Part shown: piece by piece, positions 1-8,623 of the stretch | How the letters are laid out: every line of letters starts with the position of its first letter | Numbering within the stretch: position 1 is the stretch's first letter | DNA from: Evansella alkalicola | Lineage (GTDB): Bacteria; Bacillota; Bacilli; Bacillales; Salisediminibacteriaceae | Reading direction: 5' to 3' | Length of the DNA stretch: 64,000 bases | Assembly (NCBI RefSeq): GCF_019042735.1 | Contig: NZ_JAHQCR010000087.1 | Location: 1-64,000, forward strand | Position numbers and translations under genes: made by a program | Notes under the pieces: generated by a model | The model's database searches: none | Seen by the model: only the letters and a program-made list of their open reading frames with translations | What the model was told of the DNA's origin: nothing

Positions 1-2
1 AA

Positions 3-569
3 GCAACAAAGAAGTCAGGTATTAACATAAAAGAAGTATTCGCAGATAAAGCTTATTTTAGAAAACCTCTCTTAGATGAACTGGAAGAACTAAAAATAAC
101 ACCATACATACCTGTCAGCCCTCTTATTTACAGAATTGATGAAAGCAAGTATACCTATAATAAAGATGCAGATGAGTGGCAATGTTCTTATGGAAATGCA
201 ACTGAAAAAAAGAAATATTTCAAGACTAGCAATAAGAATGGGACATTTGAAGGATACAAATATTATTTTGAAATCAATCAATGCAAGACTTGTCCTTTAC
301 ATGATGAGTGTGCTGGGAAAGCAGCAAGAAAAATTCTGAAACTCGGTAAAAATACAGCTGAGTTTTACGATATTTCTCAGTATCAAAAGACGGAAGAATT
401 CATAGAGAAATATAAAGAGAGAGCTTCAATTGAAGGGAAGATTGGAGAAGTAAAGAGATTCAATGGCCTATACCGAGCTAGAGGATATGGGCGATTAAGT
501 GTGTCCAAACAATCAAAATTAACTGCAATAGCAGCTAATATAAAGCGAATAGCAGCACTAGTACCCTAA
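3..569 (+). CDS. IS1182-type transposase, C-terminal part (cut by window edge)
   Basis: An open frame enters from the left edge and ends in TAA after 188 codons; the start lies outside the window. It carries a Cys-rich stretch (NQCKTCPLHDECAG) followed by ERASIEGKIGEVKR. That order, and the glutamate in the second motif as the third acidic residue of a DDE site, fit the C-terminal half of IS1182-family transposases. The frame is intact over the visible part, so I cannot say whether the element is whole. Its position at the edge of a restriction cluster fits an island boundary. Family assignment is from motif memory, not a search. Confidence 0.75.
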   Translation, partial: ATKKSGINIKEVFADKAYFRKPLLDELEELKITPYIPVSPLIYRIDESKYTYNKDADEWQCSYGNATEKKKYFKTSNKNGTFEGYKYYFEINQCKTCPLHDECAGKAARKILKLGKNTAEFYDISQYQKTEEFIEKYKERASIEGKIGEVKRFNGLYRARGYGRLSVSKQSKLTAIAANIKRIAALVP

Positions 570-1000
570 TAAAAGAGAGGAATACTAGTGCAAATACCCT
601 CTGCACTACCATATATATGGTAAATTGAAGAGGAATTCTCTTTCTGGCTCTAAAAAAAGAGAAAAAAGCTTAAATTGGTGAAAAATATAGTTACTTTATC
701 ACTGGTTCCGAACCGTCCCCATTGACCCCGATCATAATATGATATTCAACAACTATATTATTGAAAGATAAAATGTTACTGAATAATATAATCTTTTTAC
801 CTTTAAAACAGTTCCTACCACAAGATCTAGTTAAATTCTACCGTATTGAAGGTCAGGAATCGATTTCTATCGGAACTTCACTTCAGTAATGTTATAATAA
901 TAATAAATCCAATTCCAAACCAAATTTTTATTATATTAGAAAAAAATATTTTAAGAGGGGCACCTACTAGTAATACTTTAGTAATATGGAGGAAAGAATT
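570..1000. other. Non-coding region: IS end and methylase leader
   Basis: I see no gene here. It contains a perfect 16-bp palindrome, TACCATATATATGGTA (607-622), and GGTTCCGAACCGTCCCC (704-720), which resembles the GGGACGG motif of the hairpin near 54.56 kb and may belong to the IS end or to a separate palindromic repeat. A TATAAT hexamer at 893-898 is a possible -10 for the methylase gene, but no good -35 box stands at the right distance. Confidence 0.4.
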
Positions 1001-2368
1001 ATGAATTATCAATTTACGTCAATAGATTTATTTTCCGGTCCTGGTGGAATTTGCACAGGATTCAAGTGGGCAAATATTAAACCTCTAATTGCTGTCGAAA
1101 TGAGCGATTGGACTGTAGAAACATACAGAATCAATCACAATGCGGATGTTTTAAATCTTGATGCTTATTTAAATAATGAAATACCAAATGTTGAGGATTA
1201 TTTTTTACCTAATGATAAAACACTGTTAATTCATGGGGATATCACCAAGGTAACTAATGAATTAATAAAAAAAATATTAAACAAGAGGTTTAATTTAGAA
1301 CGTGTAGATATAGTAACTGGTGGGGCACCATGTGAAAGCTTTTCTATGGCAGGGAAGAGAAAAGAAGATGATGAACGGAACAATTTATTTTTAAACCTAG
1401 TTAGAATTGCTAAATTTGTTGATTCTCACATGATACTTTTTGAAAATGTAAAAGGCTTATTATCAAAGAAACTTAACGGTATATCAGGACAAATGTTTGA
1501 ACTTATATGTGATGAGATTGAAACTCCTGATATTGAAAGCGGAGTATCGTTTAAATTAGCTAGTAGATCTAAAGATAAAGTTCTATTGAATTCCAGCCAC
1601 TATGGAATCCCGCAAAGTAGAGAGAGAGTTTTTTTGATAGGTGTTAACACTAAATATGCTGTTCAGTTTGAATATCCCATAAAGAAACATGGGATTGATG
1701 GTGATTTTCCACTTGTAACCGTAGGTGATGCAATACTAGATCTCCCTCAGATAAAATCTGGTGAAGAAGCCTCAAAATATGAGTTCAATATTAATAATAT
1801 TTCTGAACCACATAGGCTAGATTTCATTAAAAAAATGAGAGGTATCTCATTAAACATACCAAGTCACCTTTCATATGATTATAATGTCTTACATAATCAT
1901 AAAGCTGTAAATCACAGACAGAAAATGGTCGAAAGAATGTCTTATATTCGTCAAGGCGAGGGCATGAAACACGCTGCTGATAGAATAATTGCACAAGGTA
2001 ATACCGAGTTAAGAAATGAAATATTTCCCAAAAAGTTATATTCTGCTAGAAATAGAAGATTAAAAATGGATCATCCTAGCTTCACTGTTACGTCACATTG
2101 CCTTGATGAAATGGTACACCCTACTGAGAACAGGGGATTAACACCAAGAGAAGTTGCACGACTTCAATCATTTCCTGATTGGTACTCATTCCAAGGTCCA
2201 TATGTGAAATTTCATAGTGATCCTGAACAAGATAAATATGAACAAATCGGCGATGCAATACCACCTTTACTTGCATATGAATTAGGTATAAATATTTATA
2301 ATTCTTTACAGAAAATTTACACTAATTATAGTATACGTAACAATTTATTATTAAAGGAAACTATATAA
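1001..2368 (+). CDS. DNA (cytosine-5-)-methyltransferase, type II
   Basis: A 455-residue C5 methylase that adds a methyl group to cytosine in its recognition site. Motif I is DLFSGPGGICTGF near residue 9. Motif IV is GGAPCESFSMAG near 106, with the catalytic Cys in PCxxFS. Motif VI is ENVKGLL near 146, motif VIII is QSRERVFLIGV, and motifs IX/X include GLTPREVARLQSFP and QIGDAIPPLLAYE. The start is the ATG at 1001 because GGAGGAAAG (988-996) stands five bases before it; the in-frame ATG at 986 overlaps this ribosome site. An MspI-like endonuclease follows on the same strand after a terminator. If the pair matches MspI, the target would be CCGG, but that is inference from the partner only. Confidence 0.93.
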   Translation: MNYQFTSIDLFSGPGGICTGFKWANIKPLIAVEMSDWTVETYRINHNADVLNLDAYLNNEIPNVEDYFLPNDKTLLIHGDITKVTNELIKKILNKRFNLERVDIVTGGAPCESFSMAGKRKEDDERNNLFLNLVRIAKFVDSHMILFENVKGLLSKKLNGISGQMFELICDEIETPDIESGVSFKLASRSKDKVLLNSSHYGIPQSRERVFLIGVNTKYAVQFEYPIKKHGIDGDFPLVTVGDAILDLPQIKSGEEASKYEFNINNISEPHRLDFIKKMRGISLNIPSHLSYDYNVLHNHKAVNHRQKMVERMSYIRQGEGMKHAADRIIAQGNTELRNEIFPKKLYSARNRRLKMDHPSFTVTSHCLDEMVHPTENRGLTPREVARLQSFPDWYSFQGPYVKFHSDPEQDKYEQIGDAIPPLLAYELGINIYNSLQKIYTNYSIRNNLLLKETI

Positions 2369-2376
2369 ATAATTTC

Positions 2377-2412
2377 AAAAAAACTTTTGTTTAATAAACA
2401 AAGGTTTTTTTT
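2377..2412 (+). terminator. Rho-independent terminator after the methylase
   Basis: An imperfect stem (AACTTTTGTTTA / TAAACAAAGGTT) is followed by a run of eight T. It separates the methylase from the endonuclease, so the two are probably transcribed separately. Confidence 0.75.
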
Positions 2413-2468
2413 GTTTTATGTCAAATTGATTATTATATAAAATACCTTACTTAACGTAGAAAGGATAT

Positions 2469-3659
2469 ATGTCTAAAATGAATTATGATAATTCCAAAAA
2501 GAGTCTACATGGAAAGGCTGGAAAGGAAGAACTAGAAAATTTATTAAAGGGGTTTGAAGAGAACCAATTTGTGAAAGATATTGTTAAAGATTATTCTGTA
2601 GGTTATGGTTCTCATGATAATAATCAATTTAAAACCCACTTTCTCGTTCAGTTTTTAGATAATGAACAATGGATCATCACTTCTACCACCTCTGTGAGAA
2701 GTGATCGAACAAAGGGCAATCAGTGGGAAGCATATAATATTAAGCAATTGAACAAAAATGTTACTAGAGCTATCCTAACATACCCTGATGGAATTAATGA
2801 AAAAGAAGAGCTAAATGCCAAGTCATATAATAGGAAGATTCAGGAAAATAATATTTATTCTGAGATTACAGATGTTATATCTATTAGTGATCTTTTTGAT
2901 GAAATAGAACAAAAGGTACTCCAGTCAAAATCTCCAAACTCAAAAAGAGCATTAGAAGGGAATTCATTTGAAAAGAGGCTCGTTGTTATTCTCAATAATA
3001 AAGGCAACTTAAAAAAGTGGAATTCCCAAAACAGTATAGAAGTTGGCCTGCAATTCCCAATATTCAGTATGATTTTAGAAGCTTTTGGAATGAAGAATGA
3101 TATTTCAATAAACAAAATTTCCGCCACAGATAAAATTAGTAAATTACCTTCAGGTGGGCTGCCTAAAACAGACGTATTGATTAAGTTCTATTTTGAAAAT
3201 AAACCTACTCAGACCTATACAGTTAGCTGTAAAAGGACAAGAAATAACAAAGTTACCATTCATGAATATAGTGTAGATAGTTTTATAAAAGCATTGTGCT
3301 TAGAAGATAAAAGGTTAATTGAAAGCTTGCGATCCCTTCAAAAAGTAGGCGGACCGACAGCTTTAAAAAATAATTATCCACCTGATTATGATTATCTAAA
3401 CAATAATTTAATAAACTATATTAATCAACTATCTAAATGGGTTTATGGAGGAATTGGAGGAGAAGGTAACCCTAATGAACATTGGGCATATTACATTGTG
3501 AGTTATAATAACGAGTTAAAAGAAGTCAGCATATACACTATTGATGATTATATTAAACAAGCAAAAAATATAGCAGGACAATTCAATACTCCATTTACAT
3601 GGACATATGCATCAGGACAAAAAGGAAAAAGCCTCCAACTTAAAGGTCCAGTAATTTAA
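2469..3659 (+). CDS. MspI-like type II restriction endonuclease with N-terminal extension
   Basis: A 396-residue protein whose C-terminal 260 residues resemble MspI as I remember its sequence: GGLPKTDVLIKFYF matches GGSPKTDATIRFTF, VTIHEYSVDSF matches VSIAEYDVETI, and the C-terminal FTWTYASGQKGKSLQLKG matches NWTYASGSKAKKMQFKG. The likely catalytic residues are the Asp in PKTD and the Lys in SCK; at the MspI Asn117 position this protein appears to have Ser. MspI has about 262 residues, so roughly 135 N-terminal residues are extra and unassigned. The start is ATG 2469 with AGAAAGGAT upstream. It pairs with the C5 methylase just before it. The exact recognition site is unproven. Confidence 0.8.
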   Translation: MSKMNYDNSKKSLHGKAGKEELENLLKGFEENQFVKDIVKDYSVGYGSHDNNQFKTHFLVQFLDNEQWIITSTTSVRSDRTKGNQWEAYNIKQLNKNVTRAILTYPDGINEKEELNAKSYNRKIQENNIYSEITDVISISDLFDEIEQKVLQSKSPNSKRALEGNSFEKRLVVILNNKGNLKKWNSQNSIEVGLQFPIFSMILEAFGMKNDISINKISATDKISKLPSGGLPKTDVLIKFYFENKPTQTYTVSCKRTRNNKVTIHEYSVDSFIKALCLEDKRLIESLRSLQKVGGPTALKNNYPPDYDYLNNNLINYINQLSKWVYGGIGGEGNPNEHWAYYIVSYNNELKEVSIYTIDDYIKQAKNIAGQFNTPFTWTYASGQKGKSLQLKGPVI

Positions 3660-3668
3660 TTACAAAAG

Positions 3669-3700
3669 AATAACCTTATCACTGAATAAGGTTATTTTTT
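3669..3700. terminator. Bidirectional terminator between convergent genes
   Basis: Perfect 11-bp arms, AATAACCTTAT and ATAAGGTTATT, flank a six-base loop and are followed by TTTT on the plus strand. It ends the endonuclease transcript and overlaps the last codons of the convergent small gene. Confidence 0.85.
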
Positions 3701-4000
3701 ATTGCTATTGTTTCTATCCCGTTCATACTTTAAAAATTCTATATAATATGTAAACGCCCTACTATACATTCTATTCCCTCTCTTATCTTTTTCAATAAAT
3801 TGATTAACAGAAAAATATATATCTTTTAACTCAACGACTTCAACTAAGTTATAACCATTATATAAAGTTCCTTCAATTATACTATTGTTTTTTAGTTCTC
3901 TCGAGATAGTATTAATAGCCCCTGAGTATTTACCTATACTACTGTCTGATAAATCAGTATTATTTTCCAACCATTTAATAAAATCATCTTTTTCGCTCAT
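3692..4000 (-). CDS. Small protein resembling an N-terminal SAM-like module of restriction enzymes
   Basis: A 102-residue protein reading DFIKWLEN, then SSIGKYSGAINTISREL, and near the end GNRMYSRAFTYYIEFLKYERD. This pattern (short helices, then an NRMYSRAFxxYIEFL-like segment) recalls the N-terminal helical module of several HNH or Mrr-type restriction proteins, but no nuclease domain follows. It could be a stand-alone module or the stump of a larger gene. The ATG at 4000 follows a G-poor AAAAAT stretch, so the ribosome site is weak. It lies 27 bp downstream of the helicase gene on the same strand. The domain call is low confidence. Confidence 0.45.
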   Translation of the reverse strand: MSEKDDFIKWLENNTDLSDSSIGKYSGAINTISRELKNNSIIEGTLYNGYNLVEVVELKDIYFSVNQFIEKDKRGNRMYSRAFTYYIEFLKYERDRNNSNKK

Positions 4001-4027
4001 ATTTTTCCCCCATTTATTAATGCTATA

Positions 4028-6454
4028 TCAATTGCTCTTCCTCTCAAAATACCGATGCAATCTATACTCGCAAATCTCTTTTGTCCACTCATACAATGTT
4101 TCATTATGCCCCGGTTCAACATCAAAAGCGGGTCTAAAAACTCCACCTTCAAATGTTAACAAACCTTTTGAACTACCGCTCCATTTACTCATAGGCATAT
4201 CTGCTATCAGCTTAGCCACTTTGTTTTTATCATAATCCCATAAACGTTTTCCTTGTTTATCAGAAAAGTCGATTCTTTTTCGATACTCTTTAGCCGTTAA
4301 GTATTTATGAAAATAAGATGCTGTCTCTTCTGGTGTCACTGGGGATAACCAACCATCTAAGCCACGGCTGAGCATATAAGATAGGACTATCATTTTATAA
4401 CTCTTGGACATTCCAGTTCTTTCTACTTCCTTCAACCATGCTTCATTCGCTTTGAATACTTCTTCCTCATGCTTGTCCAATTCTTCAGCCCAGTATAAGA
4501 ATCCAATGTAAGACTTAAATTCTTGATAGTATTCAACTGCGTTGGAATCTCCATATAAATGTAGCTCAAGATAGGAGGGCCTTCTCCCCAACTCCATCTT
4601 CAAGTCTAAGTACGCATGGCGTAACTGTTCTTTTCTTGGTTGTCGTTTTTTCCTAAGCTCATTGATAAGGTTAATAACATCTAAATCAAAATCTGCAAAA
4701 CAGTTTTCAGGTACTTGTGGAATTGCATCAGCACTCTTCTTCCTTTCATCAGCAGTTCTCGTATCAAGAAGGCTTAATTTGTTATCAGCATTCCGATAAT
4801 TTCCAATGAGATCAATAATAGTACAATGTTTTTTACCATCAGCTAACCGCAGTCCCCTCCCAATCTGTTGCGTAAAAATTGTTAATGATTCTGTCGGACG
4901 AACAAATAAAAGGGTATCTAGGGAAGGAATGTCTGTACCTTCGTTGAATAGATCCACTGTAAAAATAATCTCTAGTTGGTCGTTTTCAATCATTTTGATA
5001 GCTTCTGCACGAGGGATTTCACTTCCTTGAGAGTGTAGACTCGTTGCTCGAACACCTTTAGATTTGAAATAATTAGCCAGGAAGTTCGCTTGCTTGATGG
5101 AAGAACAAAAACCAAGAGTACGAGTTTGCTTATGTTTTTCCCAACTCTCAAAGATCTTCTGTGCCATGTCCTCTCTTAGTTGAGCCCTTAATAATTCTTC
5201 TTCGTCATAACGACTACCTAGCCATGTAATCTGAGAGTAATCTGTTTCATCATAGACACCAATATAATGGAATGGAGCTAACCATTGTCGTTGAATCGCT
5301 TCAATAAAATGCAGTTGATAAGCTACATTACCATCACAAATCCCATAAACGTCCTTGCCATCCATACGGTCTGGTGTTGCTGTAATACCTAGTAAAAAAT
5401 CTGGCTGAAAATAATCTAAAACCCGCTGATATGACTTTGCTGCAGCATGGTGAAATTCATCTATTATGATTAAATCAAAACTATTTTCTTTAAACTTATT
5501 CAAATGTCTTTCGTTAGCTAATGTAAATATCGAAGCAAAGACGGTATCCGCTCTGTGTTCTTTTGTTGTGCCATTATAGATTCCATAAATACGTTCCGGC
5601 ATAATATGTTGAAAGGATCGTTTAGCTTGTTTTAAAATTTCCTCCGTGTGAGCAATGAATAATATACGATTATAGTCTTGTGCAAAAAAGCCCGCTAAAT
5701 AGGTTTTTCCTAGACCAGTAGCCATTACGCACATTGCCTTTTCATAACCTTCTTCTTTTACAATTTCAAGTGCTTCCAACGCTTCGATCTGAGCATGCCT
5801 TGGTGAAATTGGGCCATAGTTTTCTTGTGTTTCTTTAACTATTTCCACAGTTTTGGTATCTTGTGTTTTTGGAATCATTAATTCCGTTTCTTCTGCTTTT
5901 GTCCATGTCCTTATTAGATTTGGATTTTCACGATGGTATTGGTCGTATAGTTTTTTATATTCACCTATTGTCTCATCATTGATTGGCACAGTCTGTTCAT
6001 GTAGGAATAGCTTCATGAACTCCCTTACTGCTTTTTCGTATGTATCAATAGATGTTTCTGAATTCATCATTAAGTTCCACTCAACACCATGGGTATAAGC
6101 AGATCTTGACATGTTTGATGAGCCAATAATTAACGAGCCATCATCATCTCCGTACTGAAAAAGATAAGCTTTTGGGTGAAAAGATTTTCCGTTACTTTTA
6201 TATAAACGAACCTCGATTTTTTCACTAATGTTCGTTAGATTTTGAAGTGCCTCAGGCTGTGTAACAAATAAGTAGTCACCCGTACATACTTTTATTTCAG
6301 CATCTCGCTCCACAGCTCTTTGCAAGGGCTTCTTAAGAATATCCACCCCGGATTTCATTACAAATGAAGTTAATATATAGATCGAATCAGCTTTATCGAT
6401 TGCCTTTGTTATCTCTTCAATTAATGCTTCCGTTATTAAATGGACTTTGCTCAT
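4028..6454 (-). CDS. PLD-type nuclease fused to SF2 DEAD/DEAH helicase
   Basis: An 808-residue protein with two modules. Residues 1-150 hold a phospholipase-D-like domain (FHPKAYLFQYGDDDGS then IIGSSNMS, an HxK site). The middle is an SF2 helicase: MATGLGKTYLAGFF (Walker A), IIIDEFHHAAAKSY (motif II), GITATPDRMDG (motif III), FTVDLFNEGTDIPSLD (motif V) and QQIGRGLR (motif VI). The last 230 residues are unassigned. The start is ATG 6454, eight bases after GAGGG; a longer TTG frame start at 6469 overlaps that ribosome site. Such PLD-helicase fusions are known in restriction-like systems acting on invading DNA. Its place beside a restriction pair supports a defence role, but the substrate is unknown. 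Confidence 0.85.
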   Translation of the reverse strand: MSKVHLITEALIEEITKAIDKADSIYILTSFVMKSGVDILKKPLQRAVERDAEIKVCTGDYLFVTQPEALQNLTNISEKIEVRLYKSNGKSFHPKAYLFQYGDDDGSLIIGSSNMSRSAYTHGVEWNLMMNSETSIDTYEKAVREFMKLFLHEQTVPINDETIGEYKKLYDQYHRENPNLIRTWTKAEETELMIPKTQDTKTVEIVKETQENYGPISPRHAQIEALEALEIVKEEGYEKAMCVMATGLGKTYLAGFFAQDYNRILFIAHTEEILKQAKRSFQHIMPERIYGIYNGTTKEHRADTVFASIFTLANERHLNKFKENSFDLIIIDEFHHAAAKSYQRVLDYFQPDFLLGITATPDRMDGKDVYGICDGNVAYQLHFIEAIQRQWLAPFHYIGVYDETDYSQITWLGSRYDEEELLRAQLREDMAQKIFESWEKHKQTRTLGFCSSIKQANFLANYFKSKGVRATSLHSQGSEIPRAEAIKMIENDQLEIIFTVDLFNEGTDIPSLDTLLFVRPTESLTIFTQQIGRGLRLADGKKHCTIIDLIGNYRNADNKLSLLDTRTADERKKSADAIPQVPENCFADFDLDVINLINELRKKRQPRKEQLRHAYLDLKMELGRRPSYLELHLYGDSNAVEYYQEFKSYIGFLYWAEELDKHEEEVFKANEAWLKEVERTGMSKSYKMIVLSYMLSRGLDGWLSPVTPEETASYFHKYLTAKEYRKRIDFSDKQGKRLWDYDKNKVAKLIADMPMSKWSGSSKGLLTFEGGVFRPAFDVEPGHNETLYEWTKEICEYRLHRYFERKSN

Positions 6455-6540
6455 TCTCAACACCCTCAAATAATATGTATATATTTAACAGTTTATCATA
6501 GAGCGTATGTACTAGGAAGGATCTACCAGTATTTTGACAT

Positions 6541-6572
6541 GAAAAATCCCTTTTGAAGATTCTTCAAAAGGG
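6541..6572 (-). terminator. Terminator of the HIT gene
   Basis: On the minus strand a 12-bp perfect stem, CCCTTTTGAAGA with its complement, is followed by ATTTTTC. It lies six bases beyond the HIT stop codon. Confidence 0.85.
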
Positions 6573-6577
6573 CTAGG

Positions 6578-6946
6578 TTAATATTTTTGCTTTTCTGGAA
6601 TGACGCCACGAACGCCACCTCTAGGATCTTTCATGTCACCAGTATATCTTGGGATTAAATGAACATGTACATGGAAAATAGTCTGTCCAGCTGTCTCACC
6701 AACGTTAATTCCAATATTATAACCGTCTGGTTGGAATTTCTCGTCTAGCAGCCTATTCCCGTCTTCAAGTAGACTATTAATGGCCTCCCTTTCCTCAAAG
6801 GTCGTCTCAAAAAAGTCGCTGACATGACGTTTCGGAATAATTAGCAGATGCCCTTTATTGACAGCGTATTTGTCGTAGATGGCGAAGGCTAGGTTGTTTT
6901 GGAGGACTATTTCAAGATTTTTAGTGCAAAAAATGCAGTTAGTCAT
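6578..6946 (-). CDS. HIT-family nucleotide hydrolase
   Basis: A 122-residue histidine-triad protein. The N-terminal CIFCxKN is the usual zinc-type start of bacterial HIT proteins, and GQTIFHVHVHLIPR contains the catalytic HxHxH triad. Family members hydrolyse nucleoside phosphoramidates or dinucleoside polyphosphates in the cytoplasm. The length is normal. AAAGGA stands nine bases before the ATG. It lies 32 bp downstream of the ParB-like gene on the same strand and is closed by its own terminator. It is a housekeeping-type gene in the middle of defence genes, and whether it takes part in their function is not shown by the sequence. Confidence 0.9.
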   Translation of the reverse strand: MTNCIFCTKNLEIVLQNNLAFAIYDKYAVNKGHLLIIPKRHVSDFFETTFEEREAINSLLEDGNRLLDEKFQPDGYNIGINVGETAGQTIFHVHVHLIPRYTGDMKDPRGGVRGVIPEKQKY

Positions 6947-6978
6947 GGTTTTTGTCCTTTCCCTATTTCCTCTTTTAT

Positions 6979-7803
6979 TTACTTTTTGTGGAGAACAATC
7001 AATTTCTTTTCTTTTGTTTTACTTCTTGGTGAAAAAGAATAAGAGAGATTTGAAAAATCATATTTATATTCAAGTCCCTCAATTGCTTCCAACCAAACAT
7101 TCTCCAGTTTTTCTCTGAAATAAAATGCTTCTTCAACCATGTTTTTTTTCTGTAAATTGTTTAACTTCGAAAACTTCTCAAGAATTAACAACCATTTAAC
7201 CTTTTCTAGTTTATCATGAGTTAAGCGGCCGTCATTCCTCTTTCTAACAGCTTTTTTATATAACCAATGTTTTATGCTAACAGGTAGCTCTAGTTTTCTT
7301 ACATTTTCTATTGTTATAAAACTAGCATTATTTTTTACTGCTGCATCTATTACCCAAGATGGGATATCAGGGTGAACTAAGTACTGTTCAATATCTTTTT
7401 TTGAGACACCAACTTCATTTGCAATAAATATTAAACTTTTATTTTTCTCAACCAAATCACAAATTATTTTATGTTTATCAACCCATGCGCTTTTGTTATT
7501 TCCAAACATATTTCTCAATATATCAATTCTTTGTTTCGTCTGGTTAGAGTATGGCTTTTCAAGACAAGTAACTTCATCTTCTAGAGATAATACTTCCATA
7601 TAAGCTAGGTATTGACTATACCCATATTTTAGCCAATGCTTCCCCTCCTTATCTTTCTCAGTAACCATCTTGCACTCAAAATCATCACCTTGTTTTAAAG
7701 TGTTAATCATAACAGAAAGTGACTTCTTAGAGACACTCTCTGTATATATAGGAATAATATCTTTCAGTCTTACTAACGATAATCGAACACTATTATTAGC
7801 CAT
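6979..7803 (-). CDS. ParB/KorB-like DNA-binding protein (tentative)
   Basis: A 274-residue protein. Residues 8-72 (VRLKDIIPIYTESV, then a stretch ending YGYSQYLAYMEVL) have the layout of a ParB N-terminal domain. Residues 110-150 contain LIFIANEVGVSKKDIEQYL, a convincing helix-turn-helix, followed by IPSWVIDAAVKNNA as in KorB/ParB middle domains. The C-terminus is basic. No ParA or parS-like array is nearby, so a role in plasmid partition is not indicated; regulators and defence proteins with this fold are known. The start is ATG 7803 with GAGGTGG nine bases before it, and this ribosome site is buried in a 16-bp inverted repeat (next entry). Confidence 0.5.
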   Translation of the reverse strand: MANNSVRLSLVRLKDIIPIYTESVSKKSLSVMINTLKQGDDFECKMVTEKDKEGKHWLKYGYSQYLAYMEVLSLEDEVTCLEKPYSNQTKQRIDILRNMFGNNKSAWVDKHKIICDLVEKNKSLIFIANEVGVSKKDIEQYLVHPDIPSWVIDAAVKNNASFITIENVRKLELPVSIKHWLYKKAVRKRNDGRLTHDKLEKVKWLLILEKFSKLNNLQKKNMVEEAFYFREKLENVWLEAIEGLEYKYDFSNLSYSFSPRSKTKEKKLIVLHKK

Positions 7804-7807
7804 TTCC

Positions 7808-7859
7808 TCTCACCACCTCATATTCCTGATGTTATTATGAAGGATATGAGGTGGTGAGA
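7808..7859 (-). promoter_or_regulatory. Long inverted repeat over the ParB-like gene's ribosome site
   Basis: TCTCACCACCTCATAT (7808-7823) and its exact complement ATATGAGGTGGTGAGA (7844-7859) form a 16-bp perfect inverted repeat around a 20-base centre. In the minus-strand mRNA the second arm contains GAGGTGGTGAGA, directly before GGAA and the start codon, so folding would hide the ribosome site. It could act as an RNA hairpin or as a DNA operator for the ParB-like protein itself. Confidence 0.7.
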
Positions 7860-7899
7860 TTGTCCTATACTATATTAAAGATAAGCTTGATCTCCTCTT

Positions 7900-8574
7900 T
7901 TAACTAATTTTCTTCTTTTGCACTTCCTGCCACTTTACTATATTATTTCTCACCCAATCTATATTATGGCAATCAACATTGAATACATCGGCTTGTTTTA
8001 GTGCTTCATTTGTATATCTAGTAGTGGTTATAAACTTACTTAATGCACATTTATGATTTCTCTTCGCTGAGTTTAGTTCCCTAATTTCCTTAACAGTAAT
8101 TTGATTTCCTGAATGGATATAATGTTTGATTTGAACAGCTTCATAGGCTTTATCTTTAGGATTATAGATAATTAAATCTACACCACCGTCAGCGCCTTCT
8201 GATGTTTCCTTTGGCTTATATCCTCTCGCTTTAAAATATAAAAAACATAGTCTTTCGAATTCACGCCATGATAAGTTTTCTAATGTGTCTTTAATGATCT
8301 CTTTATCTTCTCTCAAACGGTTAGGGCTATCTTGTGCTACACTAGCCTTGCCAGAAGAACGAGGCTTTGTCCTTTTCTTTCGACCAACAGTTTTCTTTTT
8401 CTTCTTTGGTAATATAGCCTGTACTAAAATTCTTATGATAAATGTAACTACAAGTATCCCGAGTAGCACCATATAATTCGAACTGTTAAAAACCATCAAA
8501 AATAAATATAAACTTCCAATTAAAAATAATCCTGCGACTACAGAAGCAACATTACTCCTATCTTTTTTGTTCAT
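7900..8574 (-). CDS. Membrane-anchored Mrr-like restriction endonuclease
   Basis: A 224-residue protein. Two hydrophobic segments (residues 10-30 and 34-56) are followed by a very basic linker (KKKKKTVGRKKRTKP) and a C-terminal Mrr-type nuclease domain. LSWREFERLCFLYFKARGY, GADGGVDLII and EAVQIKHY give the D...QxK active site of the PD-(D/E)xK fold. Mrr proteins cut modified or foreign DNA; membrane-anchored versions occur in many Bacillaceae. GAGGATAAGTGA stands before the ATG. It sits 49 bp from the NERD gene on the same strand, and the two could be co-transcribed. Confidence 0.85.
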   Translation of the reverse strand: MNKKDRSNVASVVAGLFLIGSLYLFLMVFNSSNYMVLLGILVVTFIIRILVQAILPKKKKKTVGRKKRTKPRSSGKASVAQDSPNRLREDKEIIKDTLENLSWREFERLCFLYFKARGYKPKETSEGADGGVDLIIYNPKDKAYEAVQIKHYIHSGNQITVKEIRELNSAKRNHKCALSKFITTTRYTNEALKQADVFNVDCHNIDWVRNNIVKWQEVQKKKIS

Positions 8575-8623
8575 TCACTTATCCTCGCTTCCATTTTTTC
8601 TATGGTGTAAATTATGTATACCT

